A stretch of DNA of 64,000 nt. Source: Streptomyces sp. DH24 (lineage in GTDB: Bacteria; Actinomycetota; Actinomycetes; Streptomycetales; Streptomycetaceae). Numbering within the stretch: position 1 is the stretch's first letter; each line of letters opens with the position of its first letter. The stretch spans positions 62,001 to 126,000 of the forward strand of contig NZ_JARVKW010000019.1 of assembly GCF_029813775.1 (NCBI RefSeq), given 5' to 3'. Of the stretch, positions 7,882 to 17,130 are shown one piece after another. The notes under the pieces are model-generated. The model ran no database searches, was not told the DNA's origin, and worked only from the letters and a program-made list of their open reading frames with translations. Both the position numbers and the translations under genes were made by a program.

Positions 7882-9016
7882 CGGCCTTCAGCACCACGAA
7901 CTTCCGGTCACCGGCCACCAGTTGGCTGTTGCCGAACAGGCGCCGCAGCTTCACGTGGTAGCCCAGGTGCCGGTTGCCGACCACCCACAGCTCCCCGCCG
8001 GGCCGCAGCACGCGCCGCGCGCCGGTGAACATCCGCCAGGCCGTGGCGTCGGTCGTCGCCTGGTGCGAGTGGAACGGCGGGTTGTTCAGCACCACGTCGA
8101 CACTGCCGGACGGCACCCCCGCCAGGCCGTCCCCGACCCGGAACTCCGCATGCCCCGGCACACCGTTGGCCCGGTACGTCTCCTCCGCCGACGCCACCGC
8201 CTGGAACGACTCGTCCACGAACAGCACCTCGGCCTCGGGATCGGCCAGCGCCACCGCCGTACCCACCACGCCGTTGCCGCAGCCCAGATCCACCACGCGT
8301 CGACCGCCGCGCACCTGCGGCAGATGCCCCAGGAAGAACCGCGTGCCGATGTCCAGCCGGTCGGCGCAGAACACCCCGGCGTGGTTGACGACCGTGCGCC
8401 CCGACACCGCGCCCACACCGTCGGGCAGCGTGTAGCGGTACGGCCACGGACTGGCGGGCGGCTCCAGCGCGGGGTCCGGCGTGCAGAAGATCAGCCGGGC
8501 CTTCTTCTCGGCGAGCGAGGTCCGGGTCGGGCCGAGGATCCGCTCGAACAGCCGCAGCGTCGAGGTGTGGATCTCCTTCACCATGCCCGTGCCGACCACG
8601 ACCGTGCCCTCGTGCACCGCCGGCGCGAGCCGCAGCAGCTGGTCCTCCAGCAGCGCCAGACTCTTCGGCACCCGCACCAGCAGGACGTCGATCCGGCCGG
8701 GCGGCGGGTCCTGCGTGATCAGCAGCCGGACCGTGCCCGGTGCGACACCGGCCCGCGCGAGGTTGACGCGGGTCGCCTCCTGCGCCAGGAACGAGTCGGT
8801 GATCTGCACCGGCTCGTGCTCCGCCAGCGCGGTCACCAGGGCGCCCCAGCGGTCGCCGACCACCACGACCGTCCCGGTCAGCGGAACGTCCTGCCCGGCG
8901 AGGTGCCCGAGGAGGTACTCGTCGGAGGCGTCCCAGGCACGCAGCTGCTCGCGCGGGTCCTCGGGGAAGCGGGTCAGCGCCAGCTCGCCCCACGGCGTCG
9001 TCATACGGTCGTTCAT
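7871..9016 (-). CDS. RlmG/RsmC-like class I SAM methyltransferase
   Basis: 381 residues, close to the length of E. coli RlmG. The N-terminal half is a decayed methyltransferase-like domain. The C-terminal half is a MTS domain with motif I VDLGCGNGVVGTAVA near residue 245 and the guanine-N2 signature NNPPFHSH near 315. These enzymes form m2G in rRNA. Start ATG 9016 was chosen because sequence upstream in frame is Arg/Ala-rich noise and the AlkB gene begins divergently at 9070. A second in-frame ATG lies 12 bases in. It ends inside the aldolase stop region. Confidence 0.88.
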   Translation of the reverse strand: MNDRMTTPWGELALTRFPEDPREQLRAWDASDEYLLGHLAGQDVPLTGTVVVVGDRWGALVTALAEHEPVQITDSFLAQEATRVNLARAGVAPGTVRLLITQDPPPGRIDVLLVRVPKSLALLEDQLLRLAPAVHEGTVVVGTGMVKEIHTSTLRLFERILGPTRTSLAEKKARLIFCTPDPALEPPASPWPYRYTLPDGVGAVSGRTVVNHAGVFCADRLDIGTRFFLGHLPQVRGGRRVVDLGCGNGVVGTAVALADPEAEVLFVDESFQAVASAEETYRANGVPGHAEFRVGDGLAGVPSGSVDVVLNNPPFHSHQATTDATAWRMFTGARRVLRPGGELWVVGNRHLGYHVKLRRLFGNSQLVAGDRKFVVLKAVKR

Positions 9017-9069
9017 CGCGCCCAGGCTAACCGAGCCGCATTTCGGACCGCGTCCGGCAGGATGGGGGC

Positions 9070-9735
9070 ATGGACGCCGAGCTGTTCCCCAGGCCCCGCA
9101 CCCAGGTGGCGCCCGGCGCGGTGCACGTCCCCGACTGGCTGGACCCGGCACAGCAGCGCGACCTGCTCGCCGCCTGCCGCGACTGGGCCCGCCCGCCCGC
9201 CGGACTGCGCACGGTACGCACCCCCGGCGGCGGCACCATGACCGCACGGCAGGTCTGCCTGGGACGGCACTGGTACCCGTACGGCTACGCGCGCACCGTC
9301 GTCGACGGCGACGGCGCCCCGGTCAAACCGTTCCCCGCATGGCTCGGCGAGCTGGGCCGCCGCGCCGTGACCGACGCGCTCGGCCCCGGCGCGGCCCAGG
9401 ACGCCGCGTACGACATCGCCCTGATCAACTTCTACGACGCCGGCGCCCGCATGGGCATGCACCGCGACAGCGACGAGAAGTCCGACGCGCCGGTCGTGTC
9501 GCTGAGCCTCGGCGACACCTGCGTCTTCCGCTTCGGCAACACCGGGACACGCGGCCGCCCCTACAGGGACGTCACACTGCGCAGCGGCGACCTGTTCGTC
9601 TTCGGCGGCCCCTCCCGACTCGCCCACCACGGCGTCCCCCGGGTGCACCCGGGCACGGCCCCGCCGCGGCTGGACCTCACCGGACGCCTGAACATCACCC
9701 TACGGGTGAGCGGCTTCCCGGACGCCGGACCCTAG
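9070..9735 (+). CDS. alkB: AlkB-type alpha-ketoglutarate dioxygenase
   Basis: 221 residues. Fe(II)/2-oxoglutarate oxygenase that reverses N-alkyl damage in nucleic acids by oxidative dealkylation. The iron triad is visible as H-x-D in MGMHRDSDE near residue 133 and the distal His in RLAHHGV near 182; the 2-oxoglutarate Arg lies in LNITLRVSG at the end. NFYDAGARMGMHRD is the usual AlkB nucleotide-flipping and metal segment. The start ATG lies 53 bp from the divergent methyltransferase gene. Similarity is to the E. coli AlkB branch rather than to short generic dioxygenases. Confidence 0.92.
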   Translation: MDAELFPRPRTQVAPGAVHVPDWLDPAQQRDLLAACRDWARPPAGLRTVRTPGGGTMTARQVCLGRHWYPYGYARTVVDGDGAPVKPFPAWLGELGRRAVTDALGPGAAQDAAYDIALINFYDAGARMGMHRDSDEKSDAPVVSLSLGDTCVFRFGNTGTRGRPYRDVTLRSGDLFVFGGPSRLAHHGVPRVHPGTAPPRLDLTGRLNITLRVSGFPDAGP

Positions 9736-9783
9736 GTCACGGCGCCGGTCACCGTAGGGGCGGATCATGACAGACTCGCCCTC

Positions 9784-11034
9784 ATGAGCGGCAAGGCGGA
9801 CCCCCGGGCGGCGGGGGAAGGGACCACGTCGAGGACGCGGCTGGACCGGGGGCGCGGCGCGCTCGGGCCCGCGCTGGAGCTCGTGCACACCGGCCGCGCG
9901 CCCACCCGGGCGGTACTCACCGCCGAACTCGGCGTGACCCGGGCCACGGCCGGCGCGGTCGCCGCCGAACTGGAGGCACTCGGCCTGATCCGCGTCGACG
10001 CCCGGCCCGGCGCCGCGGCCGGTTCGCAGGGCCGCCCCTCCCACCGCCTCGCGGTCGCCGAGGAAGGCCCCGTCGCCCTGGCCGCGCAGGTGCACGCCGA
10101 CGGCTTCCGGGCGGCGCTCGTCGGGCTCGGCGGCCGGATCGTCGCGACCGCGCCCGGCTGCGAGGTCGTCGACGCCGACCCGGCGAAGGTGCTCGGCTCG
10201 GTCGTCGAGGCGGGCGCGCGACTGCTGCGCGAGACCGGCCGGCGCTGCGTCGGCGCCGGACTCGCCGTGCCGTCGGCGGTCGCCGAACCGGAAGGCCTCG
10301 CGCTGAACCCCCTGCATCTGGCGTGGCCCGCGGGCGCGCCCGTGCGGGAGATCTTCGCCGAGTGCGTCCGCGCGGCCGGCATCGCCGGGCCCGCCTTCGC
10401 CGCCAACGACGTCAACCTCGCCGCGCTCGCCGAGCACCGGCACGGCGCCGGGCGCGGCTCCCGCGACCTGCTGTGCGTGGCCACCGGGCACCGCGGCGTC
10501 GGCGGCGCCCTCGTCCTCGACGGGCGTCTGCACAGCGGCAGTTCGGGACTGGCCCTGGAGGTCGGCCACCTCACCGTGAACCCCGGGGGAGGCCGCCCCT
10601 GCCACTGCGGCGGCCGCGGCTGCCTCGACGTGGAGGCGGACCCGCTCGCCCTGCTGACCGCGGCCGGACGCGCGCCGGGCCCCGAGGTGTCGCTGCTCAA
10701 GCAGGCCCAGGACCTGATCCGCGGCCACTACGACGACCCGGCCGTCCGCACCGCCACCGAGACGCTGATCGACCGTCTGGGTCTCGGCCTCGCGGGCCTG
10801 GTGAACATCCTCAACCCCGACCGCATCATCCTCGGCGGCCTGCACCGCACCCTGCTCGACGCCGACCCGGAACGGCTGCGCGCGGTCGTCGCCGACCGCA
10901 GCCTGTGGGGCCGCAGCGGCGGCGTCCCCATCCTGGCCTGCACGCTCGACCACAACAGCCTCGTGGGCGCGGCCGAACTGGCCTGGCAGCCGGTCCTTGA
11001 CGATCCGCTGGGCGCACTGACGCGTTCGGCGTAG
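9784..11034 (+). CDS. ROK-family transcriptional regulator (NagC/XylR type)
   Basis: 416 residues. An N-terminal winged helix (about residues 20-80, with PTRAVLTAELGVTRATAGAV) precedes a ROK sugar-kinase-fold domain. The ROK zinc motif PCHCGGRGCLDVE lies near residue 270, and VNILNPDRIILGG near 345 is the other family signature. Such proteins repress sugar-catabolic genes and respond to sugars. No sugar transporter is adjacent, so its target is unclear; control of the neighbouring SIS/aldolase operon is possible but that already has a DeoR repressor. Confidence 0.9.
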   Translation: MSGKADPRAAGEGTTSRTRLDRGRGALGPALELVHTGRAPTRAVLTAELGVTRATAGAVAAELEALGLIRVDARPGAAAGSQGRPSHRLAVAEEGPVALAAQVHADGFRAALVGLGGRIVATAPGCEVVDADPAKVLGSVVEAGARLLRETGRRCVGAGLAVPSAVAEPEGLALNPLHLAWPAGAPVREIFAECVRAAGIAGPAFAANDVNLAALAEHRHGAGRGSRDLLCVATGHRGVGGALVLDGRLHSGSSGLALEVGHLTVNPGGGRPCHCGGRGCLDVEADPLALLTAAGRAPGPEVSLLKQAQDLIRGHYDDPAVRTATETLIDRLGLGLAGLVNILNPDRIILGGLHRTLLDADPERLRAVVADRSLWGRSGGVPILACTLDHNSLVGAAELAWQPVLDDPLGALTRSA

Positions 11035-11188
11035 AGCGGGCGTACGCCGGTCGCGGTCCGGGCGCGGGCGCGGCGCGCACCCGGAGCAGCCGCCGCACCG
11101 CCGCGGAGAGGATCGCGGCCCGATGGGGCAGGCTGATCACAGGCACCGCGAGAATCCGCAGGCCCGCACAGAACAGGAAGCCGACGTC

Positions 11189-12079
11189 ATGACCGACAAG
11201 CTCACCGTGAGCGTCCTGGGCACCGGCATCATGGGTGCCGCGATGGCCCGCAACATCGCCCGCGCCGGGCACACCGTCCGCGTCTGGAACCGCACCCGGG
11301 CCAAGGCCGAACCGCTCACCGCCGACGGCGCGCACGTCACCGGCACCCCCGCCGAGGCGGTCCGGGACGCCGACGTCGTCCTGACCATGCTGCACGACGG
11401 CCACGCCGCCCTGGAGGTGATGCGCGAGGCCGCCCCCGCCCTGCGCCACGGCACCGCCTGGGCGCAGTCCACCACCGCGGGACTCGACGGCATCGCCACG
11501 CTGGCCGGTTTCGCCGCCGACCACGAACTCGTCTTCTACGACGCCCCGGTACTGGGCACCCGGCAGCCGGCCGAGGCCGGACAGCTCACCGTCCTCGCGG
11601 CCGGACCGGCCGAACACCGTGCGACGGTCGCGCCCGTCTTCGACGCGGTCGGCGCCCGCACCGTCTGGACCGGCGAGGACGGCGCGGCGGGCAGCGCGAC
11701 CCGCCTGAAACTGGTCGCCAACAGCTGGGTCGTCGCCGCCACGGCCGCCACCGGCGAGGTGCTCGCCCTGGCCGAGGCGCTCGGCGTGGCGCCCGACAGC
11801 TTCTTCGACCTCATCGACGGCGGCCCGCTCGACATGGGCTACCTGCGCGCCAAGTCCGCGCTCGTCCTGGAAGACCGGCTCTCCCCGCCCCAGTTCGCCG
11901 TGCGCACGGCGGTCAAGGACGCCCGGCTGATCGTCCGGGCCGGTGCGGACAACGGCGTCCGCCTCGACGTCGCCGCCGCGAGCGCCGAACGCCTGGAACG
12001 CGCCGCCGCCCAGGGCCACGCCGACGAGGACATGGCCGCCGCGTACTTCGCCAGCTTCGACGAACAGCCCCCCGCCTGA
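11189..12079 (+). CDS. NAD(P)-dependent beta-hydroxyacid dehydrogenase (HIBADH/GarR-like)
   Basis: 296 residues. The Rossmann motif GTGIMGAAMARNIARAG sits at residues 10-26 and the N-terminal domain ends in the usual helical linker. The catalytic Lys region is RLKLVANSW near residue 172, and the C-terminal helical domain includes DLIDGGPLDMGYL. The family oxidises 3-hydroxyisobutyrate, tartronate semialdehyde or similar substrates. Start ATG 11189 was chosen for the GGAAG ribosome site at 8-base spacing and the fit to the family N-terminus. It is followed after 52 bp by the PPOX gene. Confidence 0.9.
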   Translation: MTDKLTVSVLGTGIMGAAMARNIARAGHTVRVWNRTRAKAEPLTADGAHVTGTPAEAVRDADVVLTMLHDGHAALEVMREAAPALRHGTAWAQSTTAGLDGIATLAGFAADHELVFYDAPVLGTRQPAEAGQLTVLAAGPAEHRATVAPVFDAVGARTVWTGEDGAAGSATRLKLVANSWVVAATAATGEVLALAEALGVAPDSFFDLIDGGPLDMGYLRAKSALVLEDRLSPPQFAVRTAVKDARLIVRAGADNGVRLDVAAASAERLERAAAQGHADEDMAAAYFASFDEQPPA

Positions 12080-12131
12080 GCCCCGTTCACCACCGACACC
12101 CCCACGACCCGCGAACTTCGGAGGAGACCCC

Positions 12132-12554
12132 GTGTCCAAGCCCCCGCTCCCGCCCGAGGCCGTCGCCATGCTGGGCCACGCCAACCCGTGCGTCATGGCC
12201 ACCCTGCGGTCCGACGGCTCACCGGTGTCCACGCCCACCTGGTACCTGTGGGAGGACGGCCGCGCCCTGATCAACCTCGACGCCGGCCGGGTGCGCCTGA
12301 AGCACCTGCGGCGCGACCCGCGGGTGACCCTGACCGTCCTGGACAAGGACGACTGGTACACGCACGTCACCCTCATCGGCCGCGTCACCGAAACGCACGA
12401 CGACGTGGGCCTGGCGGACATCGACCGCCTCTCCCGGCACTACACCGGCAGCGCCTACCCGGACCGGGAGCGCCCCCGCGTCAGCGCCTGGATCGAGGTC
12501 GACCGCTGGCACGGCTGGGGCGCCCTGCGCGACAGCGACCAGGCGGCGACCTGA
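12132..12554 (+). CDS. PPOX-class flavin/F420-dependent oxidoreductase
   Basis: 140 residues, a split beta-barrel of the pyridoxamine-5'-phosphate oxidase superfamily. Features: NPCVMATLRSDGSPVSTPTWYLW near residue 18, GRVRLKHLRRDPRVTLTV near 55, and a WIEVDRWHGWGAL end. This layout is the TIGR03618-type group of actinobacterial deazaflavin-dependent reductases. The start is GTG 12132 behind GGAGGAG. Probably translated from the same transcript as the upstream dehydrogenase. Substrate unknown. Confidence 0.88.
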   Translation: MSKPPLPPEAVAMLGHANPCVMATLRSDGSPVSTPTWYLWEDGRALINLDAGRVRLKHLRRDPRVTLTVLDKDDWYTHVTLIGRVTETHDDVGLADIDRLSRHYTGSAYPDRERPRVSAWIEVDRWHGWGALRDSDQAAT

Positions 12555-12915
12555 CCGCCCGCACCACCGCCGCCCCGGGGCGGCCGGTCCCGCCCCGGGG
12601 CCCCGCGTCCCCGGCCCGCCGCGTACTCCCTCGGAGGCAGCCCGGCTCTCGCGCGCCGTCCGCGCCCGATCGCCGCCCAGGGCGGGGGCAGGCTCGCCCG
12701 TGCACGCGGTCCGGAGCGCGGCCACGCGGGCATCAGCCCCGAGCCCGGTCCGAAACGCCCCGCGCCGCGCGGCCCGGGAGCAGCGGTGACCGGCCCGCGT
12801 ACTCCCCGCGGGGTACGCGCGGTGCCGCTGGCCGTACGACGACCCGGACCCCCTCGCGGAGCGACGCTCGGAAGCGACGACAACGACGACATCGCTTCCG
12901 AGGAGTTGACCGGCC
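12555..12915. other. Intergenic region upstream of the SHOCT-ABC operon
   Basis: No convincing gene. The stretch contains GCGTACTCCC twice (near 12619 and 12799); the second copy is half of a hairpin-like dyad around CCCCGCGGGG at about 12797-12821. The long inverted repeat at 12867-12902 is listed separately. Promoter and operator functions for the ABC operon are likely here. Confidence 0.5.
12867..12902. promoter_or_regulatory. Perfect 11-bp inverted repeat next to the SHOCT gene RBS
   Basis: CTCGGAAGCGA (12867-12877) and TCGCTTCCGAG (12892-12902) are exact inverted repeats with a 14-base centre. The right arm ends in the GAGGAG ribosome site of the SHOCT gene. It could be a repressor operator (TetR, PadR or similar) or an mRNA hairpin that hides the ribosome site. 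Confidence 0.65.
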
Positions 12916-13191
12916 ATGCAGACCCTGGCGCACTTCACCGACGGCGGGCCCGGCCCGTGGATCCTGCTCGTGCCGCTGCTCTGGGCGGCCGTCATCGGCG
13001 GCGGCATCGTGCTGCTGCGCCGCACCGTGTGGCGCGGCCGGCGCGGCCCCTGGCACGCCGCCGGCGCGGACAACTCGCCGTCGGCCGTGCTCGGGCGCCG
13101 CTTCGCCTCCGGCGAGATCGACGAGGACGAGTACTGGCGCCGGCTGTCCGTTCTGGAGGAGCGGTTCGGCCGCAAGGGTGGTGCGGCATGA
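12916..13191 (+). CDS. SHOCT-domain single-pass membrane protein
   Basis: 91 residues. One transmembrane segment (about residues 14-35) is followed by a basic stretch and a C-terminal SHOCT motif (LGRRFASGEIDEDEYWRRL). The start is ATG 12916 behind GAGGAG. Its stop overlaps the ATPase start (ATGA), so the two are translationally coupled. Small SHOCT proteins often head actinobacterial ABC operons; their role is unknown, perhaps anchoring or oligomerisation. Confidence 0.9.
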   Translation: MQTLAHFTDGGPGPWILLVPLLWAAVIGGGIVLLRRTVWRGRRGPWHAAGADNSPSAVLGRRFASGEIDEDEYWRRLSVLEERFGRKGGAA

Positions 13192-13949
13192 CCTCCACGC
13201 AGACCACCACGACGACCCCCCGCACCGCCGCCCGCGTCGTCGACGCCGTGAAGGTGTACGGCGGTGGCGACACCGCCGTACACGCCCTGGACGGCGTGAC
13301 CGTGTCCTTCCCGGCCGGCCGCTTCACGGCGATCATGGGCCCCTCGGGGTCCGGCAAGTCCACGCTGATGCACTGCGCGGCCGGCCTGGACACCCTCACC
13401 TCGGGCAGCGCCTTCGTCGGCGACACCGAACTCGCCGGGCTCGACGACCGCCGGCTCACCCTGCTGCGCCGCGACCGCGTCGGCTTCGTGTTCCAGGCGT
13501 ACAACCTGGTGCCGACGCTCACCGTCGCCGAGAACATCACCCTGCCGCTGGACCTGGCGGGCGGCACGGGCGACCCGGAGTGGATCGACACGCTGATCGA
13601 CGTCGTCGGACTGCGCGGCCGGCTCCACCACCGGCCCGCCGAACTGTCCGGCGGGCAGCAGCAACGCGTCGCCGTGGCACGGGCGTTCGCGAGCCGCCCC
13701 GAGGTCGTGTTCGCCGACGAACCGACCGGCAACCTCGACTCCCGCTCCGGCGAGGAGGTGCTCGGACTGCTCGGCCGCACCGTGCGCACCACCGGCCGCA
13801 CCGTCGTCATGGTCACCCACGACCCGGTCGCCGCCGCCCACGCCGACGAGGTCGTCTTCCTCGCCGACGGCCGCCTCGTCGACCGTATGGCGGACCCGAC
13901 CGCCGACAAGGTCCTGGACCGCGTCAAAGCCTTCGAGGTGCCGTCATGA
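13188..13949 (+). CDS. ABC transporter ATP-binding protein (LolD/MacB type)
   Basis: 253 residues. Walker A GPSGSGKST near residue 47, Q-loop VFQAYNLVPTLTV near 102, signature LSGGQQQRVAVARA near 152, Walker B VVFADEPTGNLDSRSGEEV near 172 and the H-loop VMVTHD near 207. The PTGNLD pattern is typical of FtsE/LolD/MacB-like ATPases paired with FtsX-type permeases, which fits the next gene. It overlaps both neighbours by 4 bases (ATGA). Confidence 0.95.
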   Translation: MTSTQTTTTTPRTAARVVDAVKVYGGGDTAVHALDGVTVSFPAGRFTAIMGPSGSGKSTLMHCAAGLDTLTSGSAFVGDTELAGLDDRRLTLLRRDRVGFVFQAYNLVPTLTVAENITLPLDLAGGTGDPEWIDTLIDVVGLRGRLHHRPAELSGGQQQRVAVARAFASRPEVVFADEPTGNLDSRSGEEVLGLLGRTVRTTGRTVVMVTHDPVAAAHADEVVFLADGRLVDRMADPTADKVLDRVKAFEVPS

Positions 13950-16507
13950 ACGCCTCCGTACGCCTGAGCGCGTCCTCCCTGCGCGCCCACGGACGACGCT
14001 TCGCCGGCACGTTCCTCGCCGTGTTCCTCGGCGTCGCCTTCCTGGCGGGCACCCTCGTCATGGGCGACACGCTGCGCGCGAGCTTCGACTCCATGTTCAC
14101 CGGTGCCAGCAGCGGCACCGACGCCGTGGTGCGCAGTGCCGACGCCATCACCACACCGGGGGAGAGCCAGGGGGTGCGCCGGCCCGTCGACGCAGCGCTG
14201 GCCGACCGCGTCGAGCGGGTCCCGGGCGTCGCCGCCGCCGTCCCCGACATCCAGGGCGCCGGCCAGCTCGTCGGGTCCGACGGCGAGCCGATCGGCGGCC
14301 AGGGGCCGCCCACCGTCGCCGGCAACTGGATCGCCGACCCGGAGCTCAACCCGTACCGGCTCGCCGAGGGCCGCACCCCGCAGAGGTCCGGCGAGATCGT
14401 CGTCAACCGCGGCACGGCCGAGCGGGGCGGCCTGGAGATCGGCGACACGACGACGCTGCGCACCCCTGACCCGGTGCGGGTCACGATCGTCGGCCTGGCC
14501 ACCTTCAGCGGCGAGGACGGCATGGCGCAGGTGACCTACACCGGCATGACCCGGTCCGACGCCGAGCGGTACCTCACCGCCGGGCCCGGCCAGGCGGCGG
14601 GCATCCTGGTGCGCGCCGAGCCCGGCGTCGCCCAGACGGAACTGGTGGACCGGCTCACGGCCGGCCTGCCCGAGGGCGTCGAGGCGATCACCGGCGAGGA
14701 GTCGGCCGAGGAGAACACCGAGATGATCTCCAGCCAGTTCCTCGGCATCTTCACCACCTTCCTGCTGGTGTTCTCCGGCGTCGCCCTGCTGGTCGCGACG
14801 TTCTCCATCCACAACACGTTCGCGATCGTGGTCGCCCAGCGCACCCGCGAGAACGCCCTGCTGCGGGCGCTCGGCGCCTCGCGCCGCCAGGTCACCGCGG
14901 CCACCCTGGCCGAGGCGAGCGCCGTCGCCGTGACCGCCTCCGCCGCGGGCCTCGCGGGCGGCATCGGCATCGCCGCCGGACTGCAGGCCCTGTTCCCGGC
15001 GATCGGCTTCCCGTTCCCGGACGGCGGCCTGGTCGTCAAGGCGCTGTCTCTGGCGCTGCCGCTCGCGGTCGGCGTCCTGGTCTGCCTCGGCTCCGCCCTG
15101 CTGCCCGCCGTACGCGCCGGGCGCACCGCACCCCTCGCCGCGCTGCGCGAGACGGCCGTCGACACCTCCGGCGCCTCCCGTCTGCGTGCGGTCACCGGCG
15201 CGTGCCTGGCCGCCCTCGCCCTCGCGGTGACGCTCACCGGCGTCCTGGCGCGGCCGTCGGTGTGGCTGGCCGGCAGCGGCGCCGTGCTGGCCCTGGTCGC
15301 CTTCGTGGTCCTCGGCCCGGTCGCGTCCGGCACCGCCGTACGGGTCCTCGGCAGCCCGCTGCCGCGGCTGCGGGGCGTCACCGGGTCCCTCGCCCGGCGC
15401 AACGCGCTGCGCAGCCCGAAGCGGACGGCGGCCACGGCCGGCGCGCTGATGATCGGCGTGGCCGTGGTGTCGCTGTTCACCGTGTTCGGCGCCTCGCTGA
15501 AGGCCACCATGGACCAGACGGTGTCCCGGTCCTTCGCCGGCGACGTCGCCGTCAGCGCGCCGTCGTTCGGCGCGGGCGGCAGCGGACTGAGCCCCCGGCT
15601 GGCCGGCGCCGTGCAGCGGCTGCCCGAGGTGGACACCGCCGTCGGTCTGGGCCGGGGCGTCGCCGAAGTCGACGGCAGGGGACGGGCGTTGACCGTCACC
15701 GACCCGGTCGCGCTGCAACGCGCCTTCGACCTTGGCGAGATACGGGGCTCGCTGAGCGGCCTCGGCGCCGACGGCATCGCCCTCACCGAGCAGGAGGCCG
15801 ACAGGCTGGGCCTCGCCACCGGCGACACGACGCGGCTGACGTTCACCGACGGCGAGCGGGAGACCTTCACCGTCCGCGCGGTGTACGACCGGTCCGAACT
15901 CGCCGGCGACTACGTCATCACCCGCGAGGCCTGGGCCCCGCACCGCGCCCAGGACTCCGACACGCTCGTCGCCGTCACCTTCGAGGGCGGCGTCGGTGAG
16001 GACCAGGGCAGGGCGGCGGTCGAGAAGGCCACGGCCGCGTACGGCAATCCGGAGGTGCAGACCCGCGAGGAGTACGCGGAGTCCTCGGCGGGCGGCATCG
16101 ACATGATGCTCACGCTGGTCTACGCGCTGCTCGCCCTCGCGGTCCTCATCGCGCTGCTCGGCATCGCCAACACCCTCACGCTGGCGGTCCACGAGCGCAC
16201 CCGCGAACTCGGACTGCTCAGGGCCGTCGGCCAGACCCGCGCCCAGCTGCGGGCCATGGTCCGCTGGGAGTCGGTCCTGGTGGCCGCGTTCGGCACGGCG
16301 GGCGGACTCGCCCTCGGCGCCTTCCTCGGCTGGGTCCTGGTCAGGGCGTCCGACGGCGCGTCCGACAGCGCCTTCGCCTTCGCGGTGCCGCCCGTGCAAC
16401 TGGCGCTGGTCGCCCTGGTGGGCCTCGCCGCCGGAGCCCTCGCGGGCCGGCGTCCGGCGCGCCGAGCGGCCCGTCTGGACGTGCTGCGGGCGATCGCCGC
16501 GGAATGA
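13946..16507 (+). CDS. FtsX-type ABC transporter permease (double repeat)
   Basis: 853 residues, with two FtsX modules. An N-terminal helix is followed by a large extracellular domain, then three helices near residues 265-375 with LLRALGASRRQVTAATLAEA. A second extracellular domain and three C-terminal helices follow, with the matching LGLLRAVGQTRAQLRAMVRWES near residue 750. Such MacB-like permeases move lipids, peptides or antibiotics, or extract envelope substrates mechanically. It probably works with the ATPase upstream. A strong terminator follows at 16537. Confidence 0.93.
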   Translation: MNASVRLSASSLRAHGRRFAGTFLAVFLGVAFLAGTLVMGDTLRASFDSMFTGASSGTDAVVRSADAITTPGESQGVRRPVDAALADRVERVPGVAAAVPDIQGAGQLVGSDGEPIGGQGPPTVAGNWIADPELNPYRLAEGRTPQRSGEIVVNRGTAERGGLEIGDTTTLRTPDPVRVTIVGLATFSGEDGMAQVTYTGMTRSDAERYLTAGPGQAAGILVRAEPGVAQTELVDRLTAGLPEGVEAITGEESAEENTEMISSQFLGIFTTFLLVFSGVALLVATFSIHNTFAIVVAQRTRENALLRALGASRRQVTAATLAEASAVAVTASAAGLAGGIGIAAGLQALFPAIGFPFPDGGLVVKALSLALPLAVGVLVCLGSALLPAVRAGRTAPLAALRETAVDTSGASRLRAVTGACLAALALAVTLTGVLARPSVWLAGSGAVLALVAFVVLGPVASGTAVRVLGSPLPRLRGVTGSLARRNALRSPKRTAATAGALMIGVAVVSLFTVFGASLKATMDQTVSRSFAGDVAVSAPSFGAGGSGLSPRLAGAVQRLPEVDTAVGLGRGVAEVDGRGRALTVTDPVALQRAFDLGEIRGSLSGLGADGIALTEQEADRLGLATGDTTRLTFTDGERETFTVRAVYDRSELAGDYVITREAWAPHRAQDSDTLVAVTFEGGVGEDQGRAAVEKATAAYGNPEVQTREEYAESSAGGIDMMLTLVYALLALAVLIALLGIANTLTLAVHERTRELGLLRAVGQTRAQLRAMVRWESVLVAAFGTAGGLALGAFLGWVLVRASDGASDSAFAFAVPPVQLALVALVGLAAGALAGRRPARRAARLDVLRAIAAE

Positions 16508-16536
16508 GCACCGGGGCGTCGCGCGAGATGTGCGGC

Positions 16537-16565
16537 GGGGGTGCCGGCCGGGAGCCGGCACCCCC
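16537..16565. terminator. Bidirectional hairpin terminator
   Basis: GGGGGTGCCGGC (16537-16548) and GCCGGCACCCCC (16554-16565) form a perfect 12-bp stem with a 5-base loop. It sits between the convergent permease (ends 16507) and ATP-binding gene (ends 16585). There is no T-tract, as is common in Streptomyces. Confidence 0.85.
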
Positions 16566-16584
16566 GTACGGGGTCACCGCCCGG

Positions 16585-17130
16585 TCAGCCGGCAACGGCC
16601 GACCGGGCGGGAGCGCGTTGGGGCCCGCGGGTCTCCAGGGCCGGTTCCAGGACCGGCTCGACGGGCTCGACCTCGGGGAGCACACGTGACGCCCGCTCCC
16701 CGGCGTACAGCGGGGACAGCACGGCACCGGCCGGCGCGGGCGTGGGCAAGGTGAACCACACGACCTTGCCGGACGCACCGTCCGGCCGTACGCCCCAGCT
16801 CTCGCTGACCGCGGCCACCATGGCGAGCCCGCGTCCGCAGGTCGCCAGCGGTTGGGCGTCTTCCACTTCGGGAAGGCGCGGGTCGTGGTCGCGCACCGAG
16901 ACCGTCAACCGGTCGAGCAGCAGCTCGATCTCCACGGTGCACGTCTTGTCGGGCCGGGCATGGCGGTGGACGTTGGACAACAGCTCCGTCACACCGAGCA
17001 TCGCCCGGTCGATCAGGGAATCCATATGCCAGTAGCGCAATTGCGCAGATACGATTCTGCGGACCTGGCCGATCCGCGACGGCAGGGCTTGCAGCTCCAC
17101 CGTGCAGTGTCTGCTTGGGTGACTGATCAC
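16585..17130 (-). CDS. SpoIIAB/RsbW-like ATP-binding regulatory protein
   Basis: 181 residues. A HATPase_c domain covers residues 10-130: the N-box GVTELLSNVHRHA near residue 47, a D-box VRDHDPRLP near 79 and a G-box GRGLAMVAAVSESWGV near 99. The tail is Pro/Glu-rich and not conserved. These Streptomyces proteins act as anti-sigma or anti-anti-sigma kinases, or as simple partner-switch ATPases. The start is GTG 17130. It stands alone here with no visible antagonist or sigma factor. Confidence 0.88.
   Translation of the reverse strand: MISHPSRHCTVELQALPSRIGQVRRIVSAQLRYWHMDSLIDRAMLGVTELLSNVHRHARPDKTCTVEIELLLDRLTVSVRDHDPRLPEVEDAQPLATCGRGLAMVAAVSESWGVRPDGASGKVVWFTLPTPAPAGAVLSPLYAGERASRVLPEVEPVEPVLEPALETRGPQRAPARSAVAG

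Noticed and set aside
12992..16561. A 1,189-codon minus-strand frame antisense to the ABC operon.
   Set aside because: Its composition is that of a GC-biased shadow. The plus-strand ATPase and permease have complete motifs and coupled starts.
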